8,099 nt of DNA from Candidatus Zixiibacteriota bacterium (GTDB taxonomy: Bacteria > Zixibacteria > MSB-5A5 > GN15 > PGXB01), in contig JAUVBC010000091.1 in the NCBI GenBank assembly GCA_030591405.1, positions 1 to 8,099 on the forward strand, in the 5' to 3' direction. How positions within the stretch are numbered: position 1 is the stretch's first letter; the number at the start of each line of letters is the position of its first letter. Made by a program: the position numbers and the translations under genes. The notes beneath the pieces were generated by a model. The model did no database searches, had not been told where the DNA came from, and saw nothing but the letters and a program-made list of their open reading frames with translations. Shown here piece after piece: positions 1-6,182 of the stretch.

Positions 1-642
1 AGCACCAACCGGACAGATCTCGACCAGATTACCGGAGTACAACGAATCAACCTGTTCACCCGGCGGGGTATTTATCTCGGTGATATTTCCTCTTTGATAG
101 GCACCAAGATCATGTTCGCCAAATATTTCATTATTGGCTCTGACACATTTATAACAAAGCAGACATCTATTCTGATTTCTGATTATCTCCGGACCGATTT
201 TCAAATCATCAAATGTCGAATTCTTATCACGAATATGGCGATATTTATTAAAATCAAAACGAGAATCATCGACTCCATGTTTGAAAGTCAGATTCTGAAG
301 ATCACATTCGCCGCCTTTATCGCAAGTGGGACAGTCGAGCGGATGATTCATTAAAATAAATTCAAGAACCGCTTTTCTTCCCTGTAAAACTTTTTCCGAG
401 GCAGTATGAACAACCATATCAGGAGCAACATCGGTTGCGCATGATACCATCAAGGTCCGCGCCTTTTCAATCTCGACATAACATATTCGGCAGGAACCGG
501 CCGGTTTGAGTTTCGGGTGCCAGCAGAATGTAGGAATTTCGATACCGATAGACCTCGCCGCTTCCAAAACTGTCGTACCTCTTGGAACCGAAACCTGCTG
601 ACCATCGATGGTCAAAGTTACCATGTTGTTATCATCAGCCAT
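1..642 (-). CDS. nuoG: NADH-quinone oxidoreductase subunit G, N-terminal 214 residues (runs off the left edge)
   Basis: This is the large iron-sulfur subunit of the peripheral arm of complex I, which passes electrons from the NuoE/F site towards NuoB. I translated it by hand: ATG at 642 opens a frame with no stop to base 1, giving 214 residues of a protein usually about 650-900 long. Residues 1-80 are a ferredoxin-like [2Fe-2S] domain with Cys40, 51, 54 and 68 (cluster N1b). A His-plus-three-Cys motif follows (His100, Cys104, 107, 113; the cluster usually called N5). Next is a CxxCxxC set at 160, 163 and 166, with Cys210 before Pro as the fourth ligand (N4). The start overlaps the nuoF stop by one base (TAATG). 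The nearest Shine-Dalgarno-like GGAG is about 14 nt upstream, which is far, so translation may depend on coupling to nuoF. Met7 is an alternative start but has no better site. The C-terminal molybdopterin-type domain lies outside the window. Confidence 0.96.
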   Translation of the reverse strand, partial: MADDNNMVTLTIDGQQVSVPRGTTVLEAARSIGIEIPTFCWHPKLKPAGSCRICYVEIEKARTLMVSCATDVAPDMVVHTASEKVLQGRKAVLEFILMNHPLDCPTCDKGGECDLQNLTFKHGVDDSRFDFNKYRHIRDKNSTFDDLKIGPEIIRNQNRCLLCYKCVRANNEIFGEHDLGAYQRGNITEINTPPGEQVDSLYSGNLVEICPVGA

Positions 643-1925
643 TACTTAAAAGCAAACTCCGATTTAACCATACATTTTTTATTCTGAATATGATATTCCC
701 ACTCATCACGGAACAGTTTTATTGACGATTGAATCGGCATCACTGCGGCATCACCAAGCGGACAGACCGTCCGTCCCATAATATTTCCACATAGCGATTC
801 AATTTTTTCAATATCGCCCGGTTTTCCCTCGCCCCGTTCAATCCGTGAAATCAACTGCTCCAACCATCCGGTCCCGTCACGGCATGGAGTACATTTACCG
901 CATGATTCATGCCGGTAAAAATGTATCAACCGTTCCGCCACCCAGACCATACAGGTCCGCTCATCGATAACAATCACTGCGCCGGAGCCAAGCATCGATC
1001 CGGCTTCGACCAGCGATTCATAATCTAATTTGACATCTATCTGGTCCGGCAGTAACATCGGTGTCGATGATCCACCCGGAATAATCGCTTTTAATTTATG
1101 TCCATCAAGCATCCCGCCGCCTAAATCGTTTATTAATACCGAAAGAGGCGTTCCTAATTCAAGTTCATAATTGCCGGGATTTTTGACATGACCGGAAAGA
1201 GAGAATAATTTGGTGCCGTTTGATTTTTCGGTACCCATCGAGGCGTACCAATCACCGCCATTATTAATAATAAATGGCACCGCGGCGAGTGTTTCAACAT
1301 TGTTAACAATCGTTGGACAGGCATAAAGTCCGGCGACAGCCGGGAACGGCGGACGCATCCGTGACATTCCCCGCTCACCCTCAATCGAATTTAGCTGCGA
1401 GGATTCTTCGCCGCAGATATAGGCTCCACCACCGGTATGGACGATCATATCAAGATCGTATCCGGTCCCAAGAATATTTTTTCCAAGATACCCTTTTTCA
1501 TAGGCTTCTTCTACTGCCTTCTCCATCATACGAGCCGGGTAGGCGAATTCACCGCGATTATATATAAAAGCCAGATGACTACCGATCGCATAGGACGAGA
1601 TTGCCATTCCCTCGACAACACTATGAGGATCGCTTTCCATCAAAACTCTATCTTTACAGGTCCCCGGTTCGGATTCGTCACCATTGCAAACCAGATAGCG
1701 CGGTTTCGGATTATCTTTCGGAATAAAACCCCACTTAACTCCGGCTGGGAAACCTGCTCCGCCACGACCACGAACGCCAGATTTTTTGACCTCTTCAATC
1801 ACTTCAGGCGGTTTCATCTCTTTGAGGACTTTTTCAAGCGCCTTATAGCCACCATGGGAAAGATAGGTATCGATATTGATCTGATTAGGATCGTCGACAT
1901 ATTTTGTCAGGATCTTCTTTTCCAT
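642..1925 (-). CDS. nuoF: NADH-quinone oxidoreductase subunit F (FMN- and NADH-binding, 51 kDa type)
   Basis: NuoF oxidises NADH through FMN and holds cluster N3; it sits at the tip of the cytoplasmic arm of complex I with NuoE. The 427-residue length is normal. The glycine-rich FMN loop is GRGGAGFPAG at 53-62, and the NADH/FMN motif NGDESEPGT is at 81-89. GEESSQ at 172-177 continues the flavin pocket. An SLBB-like segment spans roughly 250-300. The N3 [4Fe-4S] ligands are Cys342, 345 and 348 in SCGKCTPCR, plus Cys388 before Pro-Leu. Two positions differ from the sequences I recall: SSQ replaces the usual TAL/TAM after GEE, and GMSR at 186-189 lacks the proline usual before Arg. The start overlaps the nuoE stop by one base (TGATG), with GAGGA and AAGG upstream. 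Bidirectional hydrogenases and formate dehydrogenases have related subunits, but the nuo gene order settles the identity. Confidence 0.97.
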   Translation of the reverse strand: MEKKILTKYVDDPNQINIDTYLSHGGYKALEKVLKEMKPPEVIEEVKKSGVRGRGGAGFPAGVKWGFIPKDNPKPRYLVCNGDESEPGTCKDRVLMESDPHSVVEGMAISSYAIGSHLAFIYNRGEFAYPARMMEKAVEEAYEKGYLGKNILGTGYDLDMIVHTGGGAYICGEESSQLNSIEGERGMSRMRPPFPAVAGLYACPTIVNNVETLAAVPFIINNGGDWYASMGTEKSNGTKLFSLSGHVKNPGNYELELGTPLSVLINDLGGGMLDGHKLKAIIPGGSSTPMLLPDQIDVKLDYESLVEAGSMLGSGAVIVIDERTCMVWVAERLIHFYRHESCGKCTPCRDGTGWLEQLISRIERGEGKPGDIEKIESLCGNIMGRTVCPLGDAAVMPIQSSIKLFRDEWEYHIQNKKCMVKSEFAFK

Positions 1926-2401
1926 CAGGCCTTGTTCCTCAAATCCTCAAGAATCTTATCAACTTTTTCATGGGTCAGGTTTTCATAAAACTCGTCATTT
2001 ATCTGCATCATCGGAGCAGCGGTGCATCCACCAAGACATTCGACAGAAATCAACGTGAACATATCATCCTCAGTTGTCTCACCCTTTTTAATACCAAGTT
2101 TTTCTTCAAGATAACCGATCAGAGAATCGGCTCCAAGCAGGGCGCAACTGATATTATGACAGACCTGAATCAAGAATTTGCCGACCGGCTCTTTGGGAAA
2201 CATCGTATAAAAAGAGGCAGCGGTAGCTATATCAATAACTGGTATTTCAATTATTTGCGAAATCTCACGATACAGTTCGCCATGGAGATGCCCCTCTTGC
2301 CGATAGGCAACCGTTATTGCCGGCAGTCTCGCAGATTTACGGCGAGGGTAGCGAACCATTTTTTTCTTGATCTCAGCTACCGATTTTTCGTTTAAAATCA
2401 T
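1925..2401 (-). CDS. nuoE: NADH-quinone oxidoreductase subunit E (24 kDa type, [2Fe-2S] N1a)
   Basis: NuoE is the small thioredoxin-fold subunit that pairs with NuoF in the NADH-dehydrogenase module of complex I. It carries the off-pathway [2Fe-2S] cluster N1a. The 158-residue length fits the family. An N-terminal helical part (about 1-70) ends in the typical ASFYTMF segment. The four cluster ligands follow as Cys81-x4-Cys86 (VCHNISC) and Cys122-x3-Cys126 (ECLGGC), then AAPMMQIND. The ATG overlaps the nuoD stop by four bases (ATGA), and a good GAGGTGG Shine-Dalgarno lies a few bases upstream within the nuoD end. Its own stop overlaps the nuoF start by one base. Nothing looks truncated. Confidence 0.97.
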   Translation of the reverse strand: MILNEKSVAEIKKKMVRYPRRKSARLPAITVAYRQEGHLHGELYREISQIIEIPVIDIATAASFYTMFPKEPVGKFLIQVCHNISCALLGADSLIGYLEEKLGIKKGETTEDDMFTLISVECLGGCTAAPMMQINDEFYENLTHEKVDKILEDLRNKA

Positions 2402-3579
2402 CGGTCCACCTCACCAAGAACAATATCAATCGAGCCAATGCAAGCTATAACATCGGCAAACATTCCACCTTCGACCATTTTGGGTAATGCCGAAAGATTC
2501 ACAAATGATGGCGGGCGAACCCGAACCCGATGCGGTTTATTGGTGCCGTCTGATGAGATAAAAAATCCAAGCTCACCTTTGGGAGATTCGATTGCATTAT
2601 ATACGATACCTTTGGGCGGCTTAAAGCCTTCAGTAATAATCTTGAAATGAAATATCAATGATTCCATTTTTGACAAAACATCTTCCTTGGGAGGAAGCAC
2701 CACACCCGGAACATGGGCGCGAAACGGTCCCTCAGGCATACCATCAAGAGCCTGTTTGGCAATATTGAGCGACTGCTTCATCTCTTCCATTCGAATCAGA
2801 TACCTGTCATAAACATCGCAATTTTTGCCAAGCGGCACATCGAAATTGAATTTTTCATATCCGCAATAAGGATTGGCTTTTCTAACATCATAATTGACGC
2901 CGGAGCCGCGTAAATTTGGACCGGTCAAGCCACAATTTATTGCTTCTTCGGCAGATATTTTGCCAACACCTATAGTACGTTTGCGAAATATCTTATTATC
3001 ATTAAGAAGTCGTTCGTAATCCTTTATTCCTTCGGGAATCTTTTTTAATATATCCCGGACTCTTTTATCAAAATCTTTCGGCAGATCATAAGCAAGCCCA
3101 CCAATTCGGAAATAGGTCGACATCATTCTTTGTCCGGCGCAAGCTTCGTAAAGATCAAGAATCAGTTCCCGCTCACGGAAAGCATAGAGAAGCATCGACA
3201 TCGCACCAATATCAAGAGCATGGGTTCCGACCCAAACCAAGTGAGAAATAACTCGCGTTAATTCAGTTAGACAAACTCGTGCATATACTACTTTCTCGGG
3301 CACTTCTATATCGAGCAATTTTTCAACTGCCAAACAGAAACCGAGATTATTGGACATTGGAGCAAGATAATCCATACGATCGGTCATCGGAATACATTTA
3401 TAATACAATTTTGATTCGTAAGTCTTTTCAATGCCGGTATGGAGATAACCGATATGCGGCGTCGCCTTAACGACCGTTTCACCATCCAGCTCCAACTCCA
3501 TCCGTAGCACACCATGCGTCGCCGGATGCTGAGGACCCATATTGAGATTCATTGTCTTTTTCCTGGTCTCAGCGGTCAT
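2398..3579 (-). CDS. nuoD: NADH-quinone oxidoreductase subunit D (49 kDa type, quinone site)
   Basis: NuoD forms, with NuoB, the ubiquinone/menaquinone-reducing site where the peripheral arm meets the membrane. The 393 residues match a stand-alone NuoD rather than the NuoCD fusion of enterobacteria. The N-terminus has the GPQHPATHGVLR block (15-26), then HIGYLHTGIEK (42-52). His22 and Tyr71 (in MDY) lie 49 residues apart, the same spacing as His38 and Tyr87 of Thermus Nqo4, which contact the quinone headgroup. The family C-terminus (TEGFKPPKG, RVRPPSFVNL and the terminal GEVDR) is intact. The nuoC stop overlaps the ATG by one base (TAATG), with GAGGT about six bases upstream. The protein is descended from the large subunit of NiFe hydrogenases but lacks the nickel-binding cysteine pairs, as expected for complex I. 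Confidence 0.97.
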   Translation of the reverse strand: MTAETRKKTMNLNMGPQHPATHGVLRMELELDGETVVKATPHIGYLHTGIEKTYESKLYYKCIPMTDRMDYLAPMSNNLGFCLAVEKLLDIEVPEKVVYARVCLTELTRVISHLVWVGTHALDIGAMSMLLYAFRERELILDLYEACAGQRMMSTYFRIGGLAYDLPKDFDKRVRDILKKIPEGIKDYERLLNDNKIFRKRTIGVGKISAEEAINCGLTGPNLRGSGVNYDVRKANPYCGYEKFNFDVPLGKNCDVYDRYLIRMEEMKQSLNIAKQALDGMPEGPFRAHVPGVVLPPKEDVLSKMESLIFHFKIITEGFKPPKGIVYNAIESPKGELGFFISSDGTNKPHRVRVRPPSFVNLSALPKMVEGGMFADVIACIGSIDIVLGEVDR

Positions 3580-4091
3580 TAAATAACCTCGGGCGGTTCA
3601 TTTTTATTGTGGCTAAACTGTGGTGTTTCATAGGTCAATGAAAAATCTTTACGAAGCGGATGCCCCTTTAACTCATCAGGGGTAACAATTTTTATCAAAT
3701 TTGGATGACCGGTAAATTCGATCCCAAACAAATCGTAAACTTCCCGTTCCAGCCAGTCAGCCGATTGCCAGATCGAGGTCAGAGAGTCGATCTCAGCATC
3801 ATCGCCCGACAATCTGACTCTGATAAGCAAACGAAACTTGTTTTTCAATGAATATAGATTATAGAAAACCTCAAAACGTCCATTGGCTTCCTCATCCTGT
3901 CCCAGCCAGTCGATAGCGCAGACATCCATAAGAAAGGCAAAATCCAACTCATTATTACTTTTGAGGGAATTACAAACATCAAAAAGATTGTCCTTATTTG
4001 TCTCCAAAGAAAGCTGATCCCGAAACTCCGATTCGGCAATAATCGCTTCCCCGAATTTCTCTTTTAAGAACTCTTTTACTTTCTCTTCCAT
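3579..4091 (-). CDS. nuoC: NADH-quinone oxidoreductase subunit C (30 kDa type)
   Basis: NuoC is a cofactor-free structural subunit of the peripheral arm that packs against NuoD and NuoB. The 170-residue protein has a variable N-terminus, then the family block DWLEREVYDLFGIEFTGHP at 112-130, followed by HPLRKDF at 144-150. NLIKIV (131-136) stands where many members have a basic residue pair before Ile-Leu, a mild variation. The C-terminus is short, so this is not a NuoCD fusion. An in-frame TAG lies seven codons upstream of the ATG with no alternative start between them, so the start is fixed. The only purine-rich Shine-Dalgarno candidate (AGGGA) is just two bases from the ATG, a poor spacing. 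Unlike its neighbours, this gene is separated from the preceding gene, nuoB, by 67 bp. Confidence 0.96.
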   Translation of the reverse strand: MEEKVKEFLKEKFGEAIIAESEFRDQLSLETNKDNLFDVCNSLKSNNELDFAFLMDVCAIDWLGQDEEANGRFEVFYNLYSLKNKFRLLIRVRLSGDDAEIDSLTSIWQSADWLEREVYDLFGIEFTGHPNLIKIVTPDELKGHPLRKDFSLTYETPQFSHNKNEPPEVI

Positions 4092-4158
4092 CTTCCCTGC
4101 TTGACTTAGCTAAACTATAACTTTATATAATTAATACTAACTAATACCCTACAATATC
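4092..4158 (-). other. AT-rich nuoB-nuoC spacer
   Basis: This 67-bp stretch is the only non-coding gap inside the visible nuo operon. It is very AT-rich and contains an 8-base perfect palindrome, TTAGCTAA (4106-4113), and two copies of TAATAC ten bases apart (4132-4137 and 4142-4147). I see no GC-rich hairpin with a T run, so it is not an obvious terminator, and no convincing -35/-10 pair. It may simply be spacer DNA, an mRNA processing site or a weak internal promoter; the sequence does not decide. Confidence 0.5.
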
Positions 4159-4644
4159 TTACTTCTTCTTTTTATCGAGCAATGATTCTTTCTCGACTTT
4201 TTCGTATAGCTTCATTATTCCATCAATCAACTGTTCCGGTCGCGGCGGACAGCCCGGCACATAAATATCAACCGGGATAATTTTATCAACTCCCTGAACG
4301 ATAGCATAATTATTAAAAACTCCGCCGGATGAAGCACATGCTCCCATTGAAATAACCCATTTGGGGTTTGGCATCTGATCGTATAATCGTTTCAACACCG
4401 GTGCCATCTTAACTGATAAACGACCGGAAACAATAATCAAATCAGCTTGCCGGGGTGATGGTCTTAGGATTTCCATACCATATCGAGCCAGATCGTAGCG
4501 GGAGGCAAAAGTCGATATCATTTCGATAGCACAACAGGCCAACCCGAAACCAAGCGGCCACATCGAACGTTTTCGCGCCCAGTTGACCATTTTATCAAGT
4601 GATGTAATGGCGATCCCCTCAGGAATCTTTTCTTCTAATCCCAT
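4159..4644 (-). CDS. nuoB: NADH-quinone oxidoreductase subunit B (PSST type, cluster N2)
   Basis: NuoB carries the terminal [4Fe-4S] cluster N2, which hands electrons to quinone at the NuoB/NuoD interface. The 161 residues are of normal length. The N2 ligands are the tandem Cys37-Cys38 (GLACCAIEM), Cys103 (SMGACASSGG) and Cys132 (PGCPPRPE). The stretch RLSVKMAPV (75-83) resembles Thermus Nqo6 more than the E. coli form. The C-terminus is a short lysine-rich tail. The gene begins inside the last codons of nuoA (10-base overlap), with AAAGGTG seven bases before the ATG (4652-4658 on the plus strand), so translation is probably coupled. Related small subunits occur in NiFe hydrogenases, but the surrounding nuo order makes the assignment firm. 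Confidence 0.97.
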   Translation of the reverse strand: MGLEEKIPEGIAITSLDKMVNWARKRSMWPLGFGLACCAIEMISTFASRYDLARYGMEILRPSPRQADLIIVSGRLSVKMAPVLKRLYDQMPNPKWVISMGACASSGGVFNNYAIVQGVDKIIPVDIYVPGCPPRPEQLIDGIMKLYEKVEKESLLDKKKK

Positions 4645-4991
4645 TTCAATGCACCTTTACCCAAAATGTAAAAGTAACCAACAAGCAATATAATCACAAA
4701 TACCAGCATCTCGATAAATCCAAACATTCCTAACTTGTCAGAGATCACGGCCCAGGGATATAGAAAGATAACTTCTATATCAAATATAATAAACAGAATG
4801 GCGACCATATAAAATTTTACCGGGATACGTTCTTTGGTACCGCCTTTAGGTGCAACACCACTTTCGTAAGGCTCGCCACGATCTTTCCCCGATGATCTGC
4901 GCCCGATAAGAACCGACAGACTTGACATAACTACCGCAATCACAGCAGCTAAGACAACCAGGAAAAGGATAGGGAAAAATGTTTCAAGCAT
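4635..4991 (-). CDS. nuoA: NADH-quinone oxidoreductase subunit A (membrane subunit)
   Basis: NuoA is a small three-helix membrane subunit of complex I that lies near the quinone entry and anchors the peripheral arm. From the ATG at 4991 it is 118 residues, typical for the family. Helices are at about 4-29, 59-82 and 89-110. The cytoplasmic loop carries the conserved YESG (42-45). The second helix contains FDIE (70-73) with the conserved acidic residues Asp71 and Glu73, then FLYPWA. A longer frame from TTG at 5015 would add eight residues, but I prefer 4991. AGGTGAG lies nine bases before that ATG, and the predicted transcription start (about 5020) would leave the TTG almost leaderless. It is the first gene of the nuo operon and overlaps nuoB by ten bases. 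Confidence 0.94.
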   Translation of the reverse strand: MLETFFPILFLVVLAAVIAVVMSSLSVLIGRRSSGKDRGEPYESGVAPKGGTKERIPVKFYMVAILFIIFDIEVIFLYPWAVISDKLGMFGFIEMLVFVIILLVGYFYILGKGALKWD

Positions 4992-5000
4992 CTCTACGTT

Positions 5001-5007
5001 CTCACCT
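5001..5007 (-). promoter_or_regulatory. Ribosome-binding site that sets the nuoA start
   Basis: The minus strand reads AGGTGAG, nine bases before the ATG at 4991. It overlaps the coding part of the longer TTG-initiated reading and so argues for the shorter, 118-residue NuoA. Confidence 0.7.
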
Positions 5008-5010
5008 ATT

Positions 5011-5027
5011 GGCAAATTTTAATTGCC
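5011..5027. repeat. Short inverted repeat over the predicted nuo transcription start
   Basis: GGCAA and TTGCC arms flank a 7-base AT spacer (GGCAATTAAAATTTGCC on the minus strand). It lies immediately downstream of the candidate -10 box and upstream of the nuoA ribosome-binding site. It could be a repressor operator or a weak 5' leader hairpin; I cannot assign a regulator. Five perfect base pairs in AT-rich DNA could also arise by chance. Confidence 0.45.
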
Positions 5028-5056
5028 AAAATAGAAACAATAAGCATTCAAGTCAA
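5028..5056 (-). promoter_or_regulatory. Candidate sigma70-type promoter of the nuo operon
   Basis: On the minus strand TTGACT (5056-5051; five of six matches to TTGACA) is followed after exactly 17 bases by TATTTT (5033-5028; four of six matches to TATAAT). Predicted transcription begins near 5020, giving a leader of about 29 nt ahead of the nuoA ATG at 4991. The position, in the only sizeable spacer in front of the operon, supports the call. No terminator was seen between the PHP gene and this site, so read-through from upstream may add to expression. Confidence 0.6.
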
Positions 5057-5126
5057 CAGCTATTTGTGAAGAAATTAACAAAGAGTTAGATTTTTTTGAA
5101 AATTCTTTTGCAATTCAATTAAAGAT

Positions 5127-6182
5127 TCAGAGACCGATTCTGATATGGTTTGAAAATATCCAGCCTTTACCATTTTTATAGACCTCGATACGATATAAAC
5201 CATTAGAATTCGGTTTATATTCCAAAAAATTGCCAAAAGTCTCAGCCAGTTTTTGACCATTGCCGATAAGTTTTATTTGAGCCACATCAGGGGTTCTGGT
5301 GTACATAATTGTATTCTCAAATGAATCGAGGCTCCCTCCGCAGATAACCTCCTCGGCACCGCGATGAGCTCCGAATTCAAACCGGGAAGCATCACCCCAA
5401 CGGCAATTGGAGACAAAAACTCTGCAATCTCTTACTGCGTCAAAAATCTGTTTTTGCGCAATGGCAACATCTTTGGACATCTCTTCCGGCAATAGCAGAT
5501 GCGTTCGCAGCGATTTGAACTGAACCTTATAAGGAAAGATTGTAATTCTAAATGGGCCGAACCGGTATGGATAAGCATGGACATCAATTGCCCCCAACCC
5601 GGCAATTTTCTTTCCATTTTTTTCACTATTAAGAGAATCCCATTTGCTCAGTATTCTTGCCGTTGGCGATTCAAGCGATTTCCGCGGCGAAAAAAGCATC
5701 CTGCCCCAGTTGATCCAACTGAGATTTTCCATCCACTCTGACATCTGGTTCCAGATTTCGACCGCATCAAAGCCGACTGCATCCCACGCCAGCCACGGAT
5801 ACGACGGATACCTTCCCTGCCTGGGCCGAATCTCATCGGGGTGAGCTATTATCCCCAATGCTCCCTGCCGGGCACCTTCGGCGACATATTCCTGCGGAGT
5901 TAGCTTAGCGCCGAGAACATCTTCGGTCCCAAACAGCAGATAATGATTAATATCTTCGACATCATTATGCTCATAACCGATCAAAACCAAAGTATCTTTA
6001 TAATAACGCTGTTTGCCTGCCTTGCGCGAGTCAAGGGTCATATGATCAGAAATAAGAATAAAATCAAGACCGACCTGTGAGGCTATCTCAGTCACTTCAT
6101 CGATTGATTTGGTGCCATCAGATTCAGAGGTATGAATATGAATACATCCCTGATATTCAAAATATTTCCCCGATTTAATCAA
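5127..6182 (-). CDS. PHP-domain metallohydrolase, CehA/McbA-like
   Basis: This is a PHP-fold metal-dependent hydrolase, probably a phosphoesterase or esterase; the substrate cannot be read from sequence. Numbered from the TTG at 6182 (351 residues), the metal-site motifs are complete: HIH at 15-17, Asp22 in SDG, SDH at 45-47, Glu71-His72, His114 in AHPDE, and Asp200/His202 in DVH. A Trp-rich stretch (130-159, six Trp) lies between the last motifs. Residues from about 260 to the end look like a C-terminal beta-sandwich, ending in IFSNHIRI, as in many CehA-type proteins. There is no signal peptide, so I place it in the cytoplasm. An open frame continues to TTG at 6239, but that would overlap the transporter by 65 bases. 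The 6182 TTG has GGAAAGGA eight bases upstream and overlaps by only eight. It lies downstream of, and is probably coupled to, the UMF1 gene. Confidence 0.85.
   Translation of the reverse strand: MIKSGKYFEYQGCIHIHTSESDGTKSIDEVTEIASQVGLDFILISDHMTLDSRKAGKQRYYKDTLVLIGYEHNDVEDINHYLLFGTEDVLGAKLTPQEYVAEGARQGALGIIAHPDEIRPRQGRYPSYPWLAWDAVGFDAVEIWNQMSEWMENLSWINWGRMLFSPRKSLESPTARILSKWDSLNSEKNGKKIAGLGAIDVHAYPYRFGPFRITIFPYKVQFKSLRTHLLLPEEMSKDVAIAQKQIFDAVRDCRVFVSNCRWGDASRFEFGAHRGAEEVICGGSLDSFENTIMYTRTPDVAQIKLIGNGQKLAETFGNFLEYKPNSNGLYRIEVYKNGKGWIFSNHIRIGL

Noticed and set aside
94..354. Plus-strand open frame of 86 codons at the left edge
   Set aside because: It lies opposite the ferredoxin-like and [4Fe-4S] part of nuoG, which translates cleanly on the minus strand.
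1437..1988. Plus-strand open frame of 183 codons opposite nuoF
   Set aside because: It lies antisense to a strongly conserved complex I gene and runs over the nuoF/nuoE junction. It has no recognisable motif, so it is a codon-usage shadow.
1904..2395. Plus-strand open frame of 163 codons covering almost all of nuoE
   Set aside because: It is fully antisense to nuoE, whose cysteine motifs are intact; the predicted product matches no family I know.
4100..4158. Internal promoter ahead of nuoC
   Set aside because: TATAAA- and TTGTAG-like hexamers exist, but their spacing (about 21 bases) is outside the usual 16-18, and such hexamers are expected in AT-rich DNA.
4992..5015. Eight-residue N-terminal extension of NuoA from TTG at 5015
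   Set aside because: The extension covers the best Shine-Dalgarno site and begins almost at the predicted transcription start; the ATG at 4991 gives the usual NuoA length.
5070..5126. Possible terminator after the PHP gene
   Set aside because: The only pairing (TTGAA with TTCAA around an AT loop) is weak and is followed by an A run rather than T on the transcribed strand. No intrinsic terminator can be supported.
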